Shown: piece after piece, positions 7,679-16,247 of the stretch
How positions within the stretch are numbered: the stretch's first letter is position 1
Layout of the letters: each line of letters opens with the position of its first letter
From: a bacterium
Lineage (GTDB): Bacteria; Bacillota_I; Bacilli_A; RF39; UBA660
Reading direction: 5' to 3'
NCBI GenBank assembly: GCA_014846175.1
Contig: RKAV01000043.1
Coordinates: forward strand, 1 to 27,299
Length of the DNA: 27,299 nucleotides
The notes under the pieces: model-generated
What the model was told of the DNA's origin: nothing
Seen by the model: the letters and a program-made list of their open reading frames with translations, nothing else
The model's database searches: none
Program-made: the position numbers and the translations under genes

Positions 7679-7707
7679 TTTTCAAAGTATGAAAACTATG
7701 ATAAAAT
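7679..7707 (+). promoter_or_regulatory. Promoter of the thioredoxin-like/trmL pair
   Basis: TTTTCA (7679-7684), 17 bases, then TAAAAT (7702-7707) with TGA directly before it gives an extended -10. An in-frame ATG at 7689 lies inside the promoter, which supports the later start at 7731. Confidence 0.6.
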
Positions 7708-7730
7708 GTAAATATAGTGAGGTGGATGAA

Positions 7731-8240
7731 ATGTTTCAAAAAAATAAGAAAAAAAATTATGTAACATTAACAATTATTTATGTTTTAGTTATTGCTTTAG
7801 TATTATATGTTGCTAGTTGGTATCAAACTTATAATGATTATAAAAGTACTATACCCGTACTTAGAAATACGGTATCAGAAATAACTACTACTGAGCTTGA
7901 TCATTATATTTTAGAAAATTCTGATGTAGTAGTTTATATGTGTATTGCTAATGATAAAGAATGTCGTAATCTTGATACTTCTTTGAAAAAAGAATTATTA
8001 AAGAATGGTTTACAAACTAATATTACATATATTGACCTACAAGAAGTAACTTCTAAAAAGGATTATATTGATAGTATTTTTCATACTTATAATAACACTA
8101 GTACTAATATAAGTGGTGTACCTTTACTTTTAGCTTTTAAAGATGGAAAGATTGTTTCATATTTAGAATCTACTGATAATATGAAATTAACAGCAAAAGA
8201 TACAATTAAATTTATTAGAAAGTACTCATCAGGTGTTTAG
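7731..8240 (+). CDS. Membrane-anchored thioredoxin-like protein
   Basis: A 169-residue protein. The ATG at 7731 is chosen because GAGGTGG lies six bases upstream; an earlier in-frame ATG (7689) falls in the promoter. Residues 1-9 are basic and 10-29 form one membrane segment, so the rest should be outside the cell. Residues 45-165 look like a thioredoxin fold: a strand DVVVYMC, then a helix, strand NITYIDL, and GVPLLLAFKDGKIV with a probable cis-proline at P131. The CxxC redox motif is missing; instead C71 and C78 are six residues apart (CIANDKEC). It may be a structural or substrate-binding relative rather than a standard oxidoreductase. Its stop codon touches the trmL start, so the two share an operon. 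Confidence 0.7.
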   Translation: MFQKNKKKNYVTLTIIYVLVIALVLYVASWYQTYNDYKSTIPVLRNTVSEITTTELDHYILENSDVVVYMCIANDKECRNLDTSLKKELLKNGLQTNITYIDLQEVTSKKDYIDSIFHTYNNTSTNISGVPLLLAFKDGKIVSYLESTDNMKLTAKDTIKFIRKYSSGV

Positions 8241-8747
8241 ATGAATCATATAGTTTTATTTGAACCAGAAATACCCCAAAATACGGGTAATATAATGCGT
8301 ACTTGTGTTGCAACTAATACCAAGCTTCATTTAATTAAACCTTATGGTTTTGTCCTTGATGATAATCACTTAAAAAGAAGTGGTGTTAATTATATAGATA
8401 AATTAAATTATGAAGAATATAATGATTTTGAAGAGTTTAAAAGTAAGAATAAAGGAGTTTATTACTACTTAACTAGATATGGTAGAAAACCACATACTAG
8501 TTTTGATTATAGTGATACAAATATTAATCATTATTTTATATTTGGAAAAGAATCTACAGGTATTCCGAAAGAAATATTAAAATATGATTTAGACCACTGC
8601 CTTAGAATACCAATGAGTGATAATGTTAGAGCATTAAATGTTAGTAATAGTGTAGCAGTTGTTATTTATGAAGCTTTAAGACAACAAAACTTTAATAATT
8701 TATTATTTGAAGAACCTCATAAAGGAGCTGACTATTTAGAAAAATAA
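8241..8747 (+). CDS. trmL: tRNA (cytidine(34)-2'-O)-methyltransferase TrmL
   Basis: A 168-residue SPOUT methyltransferase of normal length. The family motifs are EPEIPQNTGNIMRTC at the N-terminus, LKRSGVNY, FGKESTGIP (the start of the S-adenosylmethionine-binding knot) and RIPMSDNVRALNVSNSVA (knot closure). TrmL methylates the ribose of the wobble base in tRNA-Leu isoacceptors. The ATG follows the upstream stop without a gap, and its binding site AGGTG lies inside the end of the previous gene. A palindromic terminator shared with rpmB follows. Confidence 0.95.
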   Translation: MNHIVLFEPEIPQNTGNIMRTCVATNTKLHLIKPYGFVLDDNHLKRSGVNYIDKLNYEEYNDFEEFKSKNKGVYYYLTRYGRKPHTSFDYSDTNINHYFIFGKESTGIPKEILKYDLDHCLRIPMSDNVRALNVSNSVAVVIYEALRQQNFNNLLFEEPHKGADYLEK

Positions 8748-8774
8748 AAAGAGATAAAATTTTATCTCTTTTTT
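8746..8774 (+). terminator. Bidirectional terminator between trmL and rpmB
   Basis: A perfect 28-base palindrome, AAAAAGAGATAAAA followed by its complement, is flanked by T on both readings. The rpmB stop codon (8773-8775) overlaps the right edge. Confidence 0.9.
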
Positions 8775-8982
8775 AAGCAGCTTCACTAACAACTTCTTCT
8801 TCATTAACAACAGCTTGTTGTTTACGCATATTTCTAATTTCACGAGTACTCATTCTAACTCTAGTACCATCTTCTAATCTTACAACTTGTAGGTTAGGCT
8901 TTTGTTGTTTCTTAGTAGCGTTTAAAGCATGCGATCTTTTATTTCCTGTTAAAGGTTTCTTATTAGTAACTTTAATTGCCAT
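8773..8982 (-). CDS. rpmB: Ribosomal protein bL28
   Basis: A 69-residue protein with the bL28 core: GNKRSHALNATKKQQKPNLQ (residues 13-32), followed by VVRLEDGTRVRMSTREIRNM. The N-terminal zinc-type cysteines of some bL28 proteins are absent, so this is the Cys-free form. A short acidic tail (EEEVVSEAA) extends it beyond the usual 61-63 residues. The ATG has a near-ideal ribosome binding site, AAAGGAGG. It is a single gene with its own promoter, divergent from dnaE and convergent with trmL. Confidence 0.95.
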   Translation of the reverse strand: MAIKVTNKKPLTGNKRSHALNATKKQQKPNLQVVRLEDGTRVRMSTREIRNMRKQQAVVNEEEVVSEAA

Positions 8983-9018
8983 AATTTCTCCTCCTTTATT
9001 TCTTCGTTCTGCTTATTA

Positions 9019-9047
9019 ACTTTACCATATATAGGAGCTAAAGTCAA
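9019..9047 (-). promoter_or_regulatory. rpmB promoter
   Basis: On the minus strand, TTGACT (9047-9042) and TAAAGT (9024-9019) are 17 bases apart, with TGG before the -10. This is a good SigA-type promoter with an extended -10. Confidence 0.7.
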
Positions 9048-9075
9048 ATTATTATTAGGAAAAAAGTGAAAAATA

Positions 9076-9084
9076 TGGTATAGT
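9076..9084 (+). promoter_or_regulatory. Extended -10 promoter of dnaE
   Basis: TGG-TATAGT (9076-9084) lies 23 bases before the dnaE ATG. No clear -35 box is seen. The leader would be very short and holds GAAAGGAG. Confidence 0.55.
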
Positions 9085-9107
9085 GATATCTAGAAAGGAG
9101 TAGTTTT

Positions 9108-11999
9108 ATGTTATATGTAAAAAGTTATTATTCCTTATTATCTAGTCTTTTATCAATAGATGATATTATTGATTTAAATATCAAGAGTGGTAATAATTAT
9201 GCTGTTATTTGTGATAATAATATGTATGGTACAATGGAGTTTATTAAGAAATGTAATCAAAAAGAGATAAAACCAGTAATTGGACTTGAATTAGTAATAG
9301 AAGATAAGATTATTCTTTGTTATGCTAAAGACTATACTGGTTATTTAAATCTTGTTAAATTATCAACTAAAGCTAATACTAGTAAAGTAGAACTTAATGA
9401 TATAAATACTTATAAGGAGTCTCTTATTATAGTTATTTCATATAAAGATAGAGAATTACTTGAACTAGTAACTACTCCTTTAATCTATCTTGGTTATAAA
9501 GATGAACAAGAAAAGAATAAAGCATTAGAAATAACAGAAAGAGTAGTATTTCTTAAAGAGTGTTTATATAAAGAAAAAAAAGATGCTAACTACTTAAAAT
9601 ATTTATACCTAATAAGAGATGGTAAAAGTATTTATGATGAAGTTAGTTATGACTTATTAGATAAAGAATTTATAAATGATAAGAGTTGTTTAGAGATAGT
9701 TAATAAGTGTAATATTACTTTTCCTAAAGCATCATTACTACTACCTATCTATACTTGTCCTAATAACTTAGATGCTGATACTTATCTAAAAGAATTAGCT
9801 ATTAAAGGGCTTACTAAAAGATTAAAAGGTAATGTTTTAAGAAATTATTCTGATAGATTATTATATGAACTATCTATTATTAAAAAGATGGGGTTTTCTA
9901 ACTATTTCTTAGTTGTTTATGACTTTATTTTATATGCTAAGAAAAATAATATTTTAGTAGGACCAGGTAGGGGTAGTGCTGCTGGTAGTTTAGTAGCTTA
10001 TTCTTTGGGAATAACGGAAATAGACCCTTTAAAGTATGATTTACTGTTTGAAAGATTTTTAAATCCAGAACGTGTTAGTATGCCTGATATTGATACTGAT
10101 TTACCTGATATATATAGAGAAAATGTTATTAATTATGTAAAAGAAAAATATGGTGAAAAGAAAGTCGCTGGAATAGTAACTTTTTCTACCATGTCAGCTA
10201 AGCAAGTATTAAGAGATATAACAAGGGTATTAAAAGTACCAAATTATAAGATAGATAGATTAAATTCTTTTATACCACCAATGAGTAAAGAAAATTTAGA
10301 TTATTATTATCAACATAATAGATTATTTAAAAGTGAAATAGATAATGATAAAGATTTAAAAGAAACCTATTTAATAGCTAGTAGATTAGAAGGATTTCCA
10401 AGACAAATTGGTACACATGCAGCAGGTATTGTAATGTGTAAGAAAAATCTTGATGAAGTATTACCTCTTACCATGAGTGATGGAATGTATTTAACTAGTT
10501 ATTCAATGAATTATTTAGAAGAATTAGGACTTTTGAAGATGGACTTTTTAGGTATAAAAAATCTTACTTTGATTATGAATATCTTAAAAGATATAGAAGA
10601 AAATCTTCATATAAAAATACCATTTTATGATATACCTCTTAATGATAGCAAATGTTATCAGCTATTTACTAGAGCTTTTACTACAGGTATCTTTCAGTTT
10701 GAATCTAGTGGGATGAGAAAATTCTTAAGAGATTTAAAACCTACTAATTTTGAAGATATAGTTGCTGCTATTGCTTTATTTAGACCAGGACCTGCTTCTA
10801 ATATAAATACTTATATTAGAAGAAAAGAAGGGAAGGAAAAAGTAATTTATTTAGATAGTAGTTTAGAACCAATTTTAAAGAAGACTTATGGCATAATGAT
10901 TTATCAAGAACAAGTAATGCAAACAGTAAGTTATTATGCTGGTTATACATTGGGAGAAGCTGATATATTAAGAAGAGCTATTAGTAAAAAGAAAAAAGAT
11001 GTATTAATAGAAGAAGAAGAAAGATTCTTAAGAAAAGCTAAGAATCTTGGAAAAGATGAAAATATATCTAAAGAATTATTTGCTCAAATACTTAAATTTG
11101 CTGGTTATGGATTTAATAGAAGTCATGCTGTTGCTTATTCAATGGTAGCTTATAAAATGGCTTATTTAAAAGTACATTATCCTTTATACTTTTATACAAA
11201 CTTATTAACTAATGTTGTTGGGGTAGAAAGTAAGTTAAATGAATATATAAAAGAAGTTAGAAGTGTTAAAATTAAAGTAGAAAAACCTTTAATAAATCTT
11301 AGTACTTCAATGTTTAGAGTAATAGATGGTAAGATACTTTTTCCTTTCTCCACTATTAAAGGAATAGGGGTAAGTGTATGTAAGACGATAGTTAATGCAA
11401 GATGTGAAGAATTTACTGATATATTTATAGCTATTAGGTCATTAGTAGTAAAAGGAATAACTAAGAAGCAATTAGAAACACTTATCTTAGCAGATGTTTT
11501 TAGAAACTTTAATTACAATAAAAGAACTTTAATAACTAATTTAGATTCATTATATAACTACGGAGAATTAGTAAAAGATTTAGATCCTAGTTTAGTATTA
11601 ATACCAGATATAGAAATAACTGATGAATATAGTAATTATTTATTATTAGAACAAGAAAAAAAATTATTTGGTTTTTATATAAGTAATCATCCTGCAACTA
11701 GTTATAAAACTACTATTAATGCTATCTCTTTAGAAAACTTAGATAAATATTTTGATAAATTAGTACCTACTATAGTATTAGTAGAAAATATTCATGAAAT
11801 AACAACTAAAAAAGGGGATAAAATGGCTTTTGTAACTTGTAGTGATGAAACAGGAAGTGGAGAATATACTTTCTTTCCTCAAGTATGGAACAATGTAAAT
11901 ATTAAGAAAGGTAGTATATATAAAATAGTAGGAAGAGTCGAAAAAAGATATGATCAAACACAAATAATTGTAAGTGATGTTTTAGAATTGGGTGAATGA
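9108..11999 (+). CDS. dnaE: DNA polymerase III alpha subunit DnaE
   Basis: A 963-residue C-family polymerase, shorter than Bacillus DnaE (about 1,115). The N-terminal PHP domain (1 to about 200) is recognisable but degenerate: the HSGYSLL block reads KSYYSLL, and the later DDH motif reads CDNNMYG, so metal-binding histidines are lost. The palm holds GPGRGSAAGSLVAY and PDIDTD at 326-331 with catalytic D327 and D329. A helix-hairpin-helix region follows, and the end (about 870-960) is an OB fold. In low-GC Gram-positives PolC is normally the main replicase and DnaE extends primers; whether PolC exists here is not visible. The TGA stop overlaps the start region of lspA, making a dnaE-lspA-rluD chain. 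Confidence 0.95.
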   Translation: MLYVKSYYSLLSSLLSIDDIIDLNIKSGNNYAVICDNNMYGTMEFIKKCNQKEIKPVIGLELVIEDKIILCYAKDYTGYLNLVKLSTKANTSKVELNDINTYKESLIIVISYKDRELLELVTTPLIYLGYKDEQEKNKALEITERVVFLKECLYKEKKDANYLKYLYLIRDGKSIYDEVSYDLLDKEFINDKSCLEIVNKCNITFPKASLLLPIYTCPNNLDADTYLKELAIKGLTKRLKGNVLRNYSDRLLYELSIIKKMGFSNYFLVVYDFILYAKKNNILVGPGRGSAAGSLVAYSLGITEIDPLKYDLLFERFLNPERVSMPDIDTDLPDIYRENVINYVKEKYGEKKVAGIVTFSTMSAKQVLRDITRVLKVPNYKIDRLNSFIPPMSKENLDYYYQHNRLFKSEIDNDKDLKETYLIASRLEGFPRQIGTHAAGIVMCKKNLDEVLPLTMSDGMYLTSYSMNYLEELGLLKMDFLGIKNLTLIMNILKDIEENLHIKIPFYDIPLNDSKCYQLFTRAFTTGIFQFESSGMRKFLRDLKPTNFEDIVAAIALFRPGPASNINTYIRRKEGKEKVIYLDSSLEPILKKTYGIMIYQEQVMQTVSYYAGYTLGEADILRRAISKKKKDVLIEEEERFLRKAKNLGKDENISKELFAQILKFAGYGFNRSHAVAYSMVAYKMAYLKVHYPLYFYTNLLTNVVGVESKLNEYIKEVRSVKIKVEKPLINLSTSMFRVIDGKILFPFSTIKGIGVSVCKTIVNARCEEFTDIFIAIRSLVVKGITKKQLETLILADVFRNFNYNKRTLITNLDSLYNYGELVKDLDPSLVLIPDIEITDEYSNYLLLEQEKKLFGFYISNHPATSYKTTINAISLENLDKYFDKLVPTIVLVENIHEITTKKGDKMAFVTCSDETGSGEYTFFPQVWNNVNIKKGSIYKIVGRVEKRYDQTQIIVSDVLELGE

Positions 12000-12001
12000 T
12001 A

Positions 12002-12466
12002 ATGAAAGATAAAATTAAATATACTATAATGATTATTTTTCTCTTCTTAATAGATAGATTCTTTAAAATATTAGTAGTTAAATATTTAAAAAATACTATT
12101 ATCTTAATACCTAATTTCTTAAAATTAACTTATGTTAAAAATATAGGAGCAGCTTTTTCTTTAATGGAGGGGGAAGTAGTTCTTCTAATAGTTATTTCTT
12201 TACTAATATTTATTTATCTATATAAAGAATTAATAACTAAGAATAATACTCATCTTACTAATCTTTCCTATATACTAATATTAGGGGGGATTTTAGGAAA
12301 CTTTTATGATAGATTAGTACTTTCTTATGTAATTGATTATATTAGTGTTATAATAGGCAATTATTACTTTCCAATTTTTAATTTTGCTGATATGCTAATT
12401 GTAGTTGGGGTATTATTACTTATCTATAGATTATGGAAGGAGGATAAAGATGAAGTTAGAAATTAA
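12002..12466 (+). CDS. lspA: Lipoprotein signal peptidase LspA (signal peptidase II)
   Basis: A 154-residue membrane protease with four predicted membrane helices. The aspartyl active site is present: D112 in VIDYI and D130 in FPIFNFADM, with the conserved NIGAAFS and GGILGNFYDR blocks before them. It removes signal peptides from prolipoproteins after lipid attachment, so the cell should make lipoproteins. Two ATG codons compete; 12002 is preferred because GGTGA at 11991-11995 is six bases upstream, whereas it directly touches the ATG at 11996, which overlaps the dnaE stop. The 3' end overlaps rluD by 17 bases, the same lspA-rluD (ylyB) pairing as in Bacillus. Confidence 0.95.
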   Translation: MKDKIKYTIMIIFLFLIDRFFKILVVKYLKNTIILIPNFLKLTYVKNIGAAFSLMEGEVVLLIVISLLIFIYLYKELITKNNTHLTNLSYILILGGILGNFYDRLVLSYVIDYISVIIGNYYFPIFNFADMLIVVGVLLLIYRLWKEDKDEVRN

Positions 12467-13322
12467 AGATGAACAAGGAAGAATAGATGTTGTTTTAAGT
12501 AAGATGTTAGATGAATCTAGAAGTAAGATACAAAGAAAAATAAAAGATGGGAAGATATTAGTTAATAATAAAAAAACTAGTTGTAACTATCAAGTAACTA
12601 AAGGGGATATAATTGATATTCTTAAAGAAGAAATAGATTTAAACTTAGAAAAAAAAGAGATACCACTTGATATTGTATTTGAAGATGAAAACTTACTAAT
12701 CATTAATAAACAAAGTGGTTTAGTTGTTCATCCTGCTCCAGGACACTTAAATGATACATTAGTAAATGCCTTATTAGTAGATTATCCTTTAACTGATGAT
12801 TTATTAAGACCTGGTATTGTTCATCGTTTAGATAAAGATACTAGTGGTTTAATGTTAGTAGCTAAGAATGAAGATACTAAAGAAAAGTTAAGTTTAATGA
12901 TTAAGAATAAAGAAGTTAAAAGAACTTATCTTGCTTTAGTAGAAGGAATTATAAAAGAATCTCGGGGTACAATAGATGCTCCTATTGGAAGAGATCCTAA
13001 AGATAGACTTAAGATGAAAGTAGTAAGCGGAGGAAAAGATGCTATTACCCATTTTAAAGTTCTTAAAAGGTATCAGAATAAGACTTTGTTAGAGTGTAGA
13101 CTTGATACAGGTAGAACACATCAAATAAGAGTACATCTTGCTTATATTAATCATCCGGTTGTAAATGATCCTGTTTATGGGATTAGTAAAAAAACAACTA
13201 GTTTTGGGCAAATGCTTCATAGTTATAAAATAGAATTAGAAGAACCAATAACTAAAGAACATTTAGAGTTCACTAAAGAACCACCTAAGGAATTTAAAGA
13301 TTATTTAGAGAAAATACTTTAG
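12450..13322 (+). CDS. rluD: RluD/YlyB-type 23S rRNA pseudouridine synthase
   Basis: A 290-residue RluA-family enzyme. An S4 RNA-binding domain covers about residues 8-60 (DEQGRIDVVLSKML). The catalytic motif HRLDKDTSGLMLVAKN places the nucleophile at D128. GRTHQIRVHLAY and HPVVNDPVYG complete the family signature. Such enzymes isomerise uridines in helix 69 of 23S rRNA. The ATG at 12450 follows GGAAGGAGGA by seven bases inside the end of lspA; a longer in-frame reading from TTG at 12405 has no such site. The exact target uridine cannot be told. Confidence 0.93.
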   Translation: MKLEIKDEQGRIDVVLSKMLDESRSKIQRKIKDGKILVNNKKTSCNYQVTKGDIIDILKEEIDLNLEKKEIPLDIVFEDENLLIINKQSGLVVHPAPGHLNDTLVNALLVDYPLTDDLLRPGIVHRLDKDTSGLMLVAKNEDTKEKLSLMIKNKEVKRTYLALVEGIIKESRGTIDAPIGRDPKDRLKMKVVSGGKDAITHFKVLKRYQNKTLLECRLDTGRTHQIRVHLAYINHPVVNDPVYGISKKTTSFGQMLHSYKIELEEPITKEHLEFTKEPPKEFKDYLEKIL

Positions 13323-13346
13323 AATTTAAAAAAATTCGTGTATAAT
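13318..13346 (+). promoter_or_regulatory. Promoter of the rhomboid gene
   Basis: TTTAGA (13318-13323), 17 bases and a perfect TATAAT (13341-13346) lie across the end of rluD. The predicted start near 13353 leaves a leader of under 20 bases. Confidence 0.6.
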
Positions 13347-13370
13347 ACTTAATTGTGGAGGATTATGAAG

Positions 13371-14525
13371 ATGGATAATACATTAGAAATAGATGATAAT
13401 AATATTATAGCAATGAAACTACTTCATTATTTTATAACGGAAAGAAATTATATTCCAATAATATTAAATGGAGTAGATGATGAAATTTGGTTGGAAAATT
13501 TAGATGAAGAACAAGAAATAGTAAGAATAGTATTACATCATATACATAATAATGAACAATATAAATTTGATGTTTTTAAAACTAATAGAATAGTAAGAAA
13601 GATAAAAGCTAAGACTTTTTCTTTTAAACTTAATACATTAAGTATTTTTTTAAACTTAGGTAATAGTGTTGATCTTAGTAAAGAATTACCTAAGAATGGT
13701 GTTGCTACTTATATAACGGATGAAAAAGATGTTAAGAAAGATAAGCTATTATTAGAGGCTTTTCCTGATTTATATAAGAGTATTTCTAAAAATAAAGAGA
13801 AAGGAGAATCATTATTTCTTAAAATAACTAAAGAGATTAATGAACATAATAATAAAGATAAAAAACAAATGAGTGAAGTATTTAAAATGAAGAAACCAGT
13901 TATAACATATCTTTTACTACTTATAAATATATTATTATTTGTAGTACCAGCTTTACTTGGACAGTCTGATAATGTATTTAGAGATTTTGCTGTATTTGCT
14001 CCTTATATTAAACAAGGTGAATACTATAGATTAATAACAGGTACTTTTATTCATGCAAATATTGCTCATTTACTATTTAATATGTATGCGTTATGGATAA
14101 TAGGTATACAATTAGAAAGCTTTATTGGTAAATGGAAATATCTACTTGTTTATTTATTTAGTGGTTTAACAGCTTCTTTGATGTCTATAACTTTCCATAC
14201 TACCACCGTAAGTGTTGGAGCAAGTGGAGCTATTTTTGGGTTACTTGGGGCAATGTTATACTTTGGATATCATTATCGCGTTTATTTAGGAACAGTAATA
14301 AAAAGTCAAATAGTACCATTAATTCTTTTAAACATTGTATTAGGATTTTTAGTACCAGGAATTGATAATGCTGCTCATATTGGTGGGTTGATCGGTGGTA
14401 CTTTAATGCTTGTTGGATTAGGAGTTGACTATAAAAGTGCTACTTTTGAAAAAGTAAATGGTATAATAACTACTATTCTTTATTTAGCATTCTTAATTTA
14501 TATGGGAATATTTTATGTGCATTAA
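13371..14525 (+). CDS. Rhomboid family intramembrane serine protease
   Basis: A 384-residue protein. Residues 1 to about 170 are a soluble, acidic and lysine-rich N-terminal domain. From about 175 there are six or so membrane helices with the rhomboid motifs HLLFNMYALW, the serine box VGASGAIFG (S285) and the histidine box AAHIGGLIGG (H336). The layout is that of B. subtilis YqgP/GluP without its C-terminal TPR repeats. Rhomboids cleave membrane proteins within or next to the bilayer, often for quality control. The ATG at 13371 is nine bases after GGAGG; the ATG at 13365 is too close to it. It has its own promoter, with proS 14 bases downstream. Confidence 0.92.
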   Translation: MDNTLEIDDNNIIAMKLLHYFITERNYIPIILNGVDDEIWLENLDEEQEIVRIVLHHIHNNEQYKFDVFKTNRIVRKIKAKTFSFKLNTLSIFLNLGNSVDLSKELPKNGVATYITDEKDVKKDKLLLEAFPDLYKSISKNKEKGESLFLKITKEINEHNNKDKKQMSEVFKMKKPVITYLLLLINILLFVVPALLGQSDNVFRDFAVFAPYIKQGEYYRLITGTFIHANIAHLLFNMYALWIIGIQLESFIGKWKYLLVYLFSGLTASLMSITFHTTTVSVGASGAIFGLLGAMLYFGYHYRVYLGTVIKSQIVPLILLNIVLGFLVPGIDNAAHIGGLIGGTLMLVGLGVDYKSATFEKVNGIITTILYLAFLIYMGIFYVH

Positions 14526-14539
14526 AAAGGAGAAAAAAT

Positions 14540-15964
14540 ATGAAAAATGAAAAAATAACTGAAAGAGATAAAGATTTTGCTAAGTGGTATACTGATGTTG
14601 TAAAAGCAGCTCGTCTTGCTACTTATTCAAGTGTTAAAGGATGTATTATCTTTGAACCTAATGGTTATGCACTATGGGAAGAAATACAAAAAACTTTAGA
14701 TAAGATGTTTAAAGAAACAGGTCATCAAAATGTTTATATGCCTTTATTAATACCTAAGTCTTTACTAGAAAAAGAAGGGGAACTAGTAGAGGGATTTGCC
14801 CCTGAAGTAGCATGGGTTAGTAAAGGTGGAGAGAAAGAATTAGAAGAGCCATTATGTATCAGACCAACTAGTGAAACATTATTTAGTGATTACTATCATG
14901 AAGTAGTTAAAAGTTATCGTGATCTTCCCCTTAAATACAATCAATGGTGTAGTGTTTTACGTTGGGAAAAAGAAACTCGTCCTTTCTTAAGAAGTCGTGA
15001 ATTTTTATGGCAGGAAGGACATACTGTTCATGAAACTAGTAAAGAAGCAGAAGAAGAAACAAAAAGAATGCTTGGAATTTATGAAAAGCTATTTAAAGAT
15101 TATTTAGCAATTCCTGTTATTACAGGAAGAAAGACAGAAAAAGAAAAGTTTGCTGGAGCTGAGTATACTTTAACAGTAGAAGCTTTAATGTATAATGGCG
15201 TAGCACTTCAGTCTGGAACAAGTCATTATTTTGGTGATAAATTTGCTAAGGCTTATGGTATTACTTTTAAAGATAGAAATAATAAAGATAGTTATTGCTA
15301 TCAAACATCTTGGGGAGTTACTACTAGAATGATTGGAGCTTTAATTATGGTACATAGTGATGACTTTGGTTTGGTATTACCTCCAAAGATAGCACCTATT
15401 AAAGTAGCAATTATTAAAATAGGTGATAGTGATAAAGTTAATAATAAAATAGATGAAATAGTAGCTAATCTAAAGGAAGAAGGCATAACTTATATAGTAG
15501 ATGATTCAGAAAAGAGTCCCGGCTTTAAGTTTGCCGAAGCAGAAGTTAAAGGTATACCAGTTAGAATTGAAGTAGGAGAAAGAGATTTAAATAATGATAA
15601 ATTAGTTTTAGCAAGAAGGGATACTAGAGAAAAAATTACTTATGATGCAAATATTAATATAGTAGAATGTGTTAGTAATTTATTAGATACTATACAAAAA
15701 AATATGTATGATAAAGCTTTAGAAAGAAGAGAAAAATTAACTTTTGAAGCACATAATTTAGATGATGTTAAAAAAATAATGGATACTCAACCAGGATTTG
15801 TTAAAGCAATGTGGTGTGGCGATGAAGCATGTGAATTAAAAATGAAAGAGATAAAAGGAACTAAGTCACGCTGTATTTTAGAAAATGAAAAGAAAATAGA
15901 TGATAAATGTGTAGTATGTGGAAAAGATGCTAAACATTTAGTTGTTTGGGGTATTCAGTACTAA
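14540..15964 (+). CDS. proS: Prolyl-tRNA synthetase, archaeal/eukaryal-like short form
   Basis: A 474-residue class II synthetase of the type without the editing insertion. Motif 2 appears as RWEKETRPFLRSREFLWQEG (about 142-161); the adenylate region GTSHYFG and motif 3 in TTRMIGALIMVHSDDFGLVLPP follow, then an anticodon-binding domain (PIKVAIIKIGD onward). The C-terminal extension has four cysteines (WCGDEAC, later CVVCGK), like the zinc-binding tail of the archaeal-type enzymes, and ends in Tyr. It charges tRNA-Pro. GGAG lies eight bases before the ATG. This form also occurs in many Firmicutes and Mollicutes, so it is not by itself a sign of recent transfer. Confidence 0.96.
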   Translation: MKNEKITERDKDFAKWYTDVVKAARLATYSSVKGCIIFEPNGYALWEEIQKTLDKMFKETGHQNVYMPLLIPKSLLEKEGELVEGFAPEVAWVSKGGEKELEEPLCIRPTSETLFSDYYHEVVKSYRDLPLKYNQWCSVLRWEKETRPFLRSREFLWQEGHTVHETSKEAEEETKRMLGIYEKLFKDYLAIPVITGRKTEKEKFAGAEYTLTVEALMYNGVALQSGTSHYFGDKFAKAYGITFKDRNNKDSYCYQTSWGVTTRMIGALIMVHSDDFGLVLPPKIAPIKVAIIKIGDSDKVNNKIDEIVANLKEEGITYIVDDSEKSPGFKFAEAEVKGIPVRIEVGERDLNNDKLVLARRDTREKITYDANINIVECVSNLLDTIQKNMYDKALERREKLTFEAHNLDDVKKIMDTQPGFVKAMWCGDEACELKMKEIKGTKSRCILENEKKIDDKCVVCGKDAKHLVVWGIQY

Positions 15965-15976
15965 ACTGGAGGTATT

Positions 15977-16168
15977 ATGGGATATATTGTTAAAAATACA
16001 ACACAAGATAATGATAGTAATAATTTAGAAATAGGTAATAATATTTATATACCAAAAACAAAAGAAGAAGGAACTATTGTTTTAAAAATAGGTAGTCTTT
16101 ATCAAGTTAGAACAAAAGATGGTAAAGTTAAATCATATTTAGCTGATGAATTAAAACTATGTAAATAG
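15977..16168 (+). CDS. Small conserved-looking protein (63 aa), SH3/KOW-like
   Basis: A 63-residue frame starting 12 bases after proS with a good GGAGG site six bases before its ATG. Residues 1-20 are polar and probably disordered. Residues 21-63 have short beta strands (NNIYIPKT, EGTIVLKIG, LYQVRTKDG, KVKSYLADEL), as in small SH3/KOW-like barrels such as the C-terminal part of MutS2. No named family is recognised. Its place in the proS transcript and its strong binding site support a real gene. Confidence 0.65.
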   Translation: MGYIVKNTTQDNDSNNLEIGNNIYIPKTKEEGTIVLKIGSLYQVRTKDGKVKSYLADELKLCK

Positions 16169-16181
16169 TTTTTTTCTTTTT
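16153..16181 (+). terminator. Terminator of the rhomboid-proS-63aa unit
   Basis: AAAACTA (16153-16159), a 6-base loop and TAGTTTT (16166-16172) are followed by a T-rich tract up to 16181. The stem includes the stop codon of the small gene. Confidence 0.65.
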
Positions 16182-16203
16182 GTTTGTTCAATTCATCCTT
16201 TTA

Positions 16204-16212
16204 TGTTATACT
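16204..16212 (+). promoter_or_regulatory. Extended -10 promoter of the Hpt-receiver gene
   Basis: TGT-TATACT (16204-16212) is preceded at 17 bases by TTGTTC (16184-16189), a weak -35. It is identical in its extended -10 to the boxes before the M18 and Nudix genes. Confidence 0.6.
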
Positions 16213-16247
16213 TTATTTGTTAGAGTAAGTTAATTAGGAGGATAAAA

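Noticed and set aside
14540..15964. Archaeal-type proS as evidence of recent transfer
   Set aside because: This short form is common in Firmicutes and Mollicutes, and base and codon use match the neighbours.
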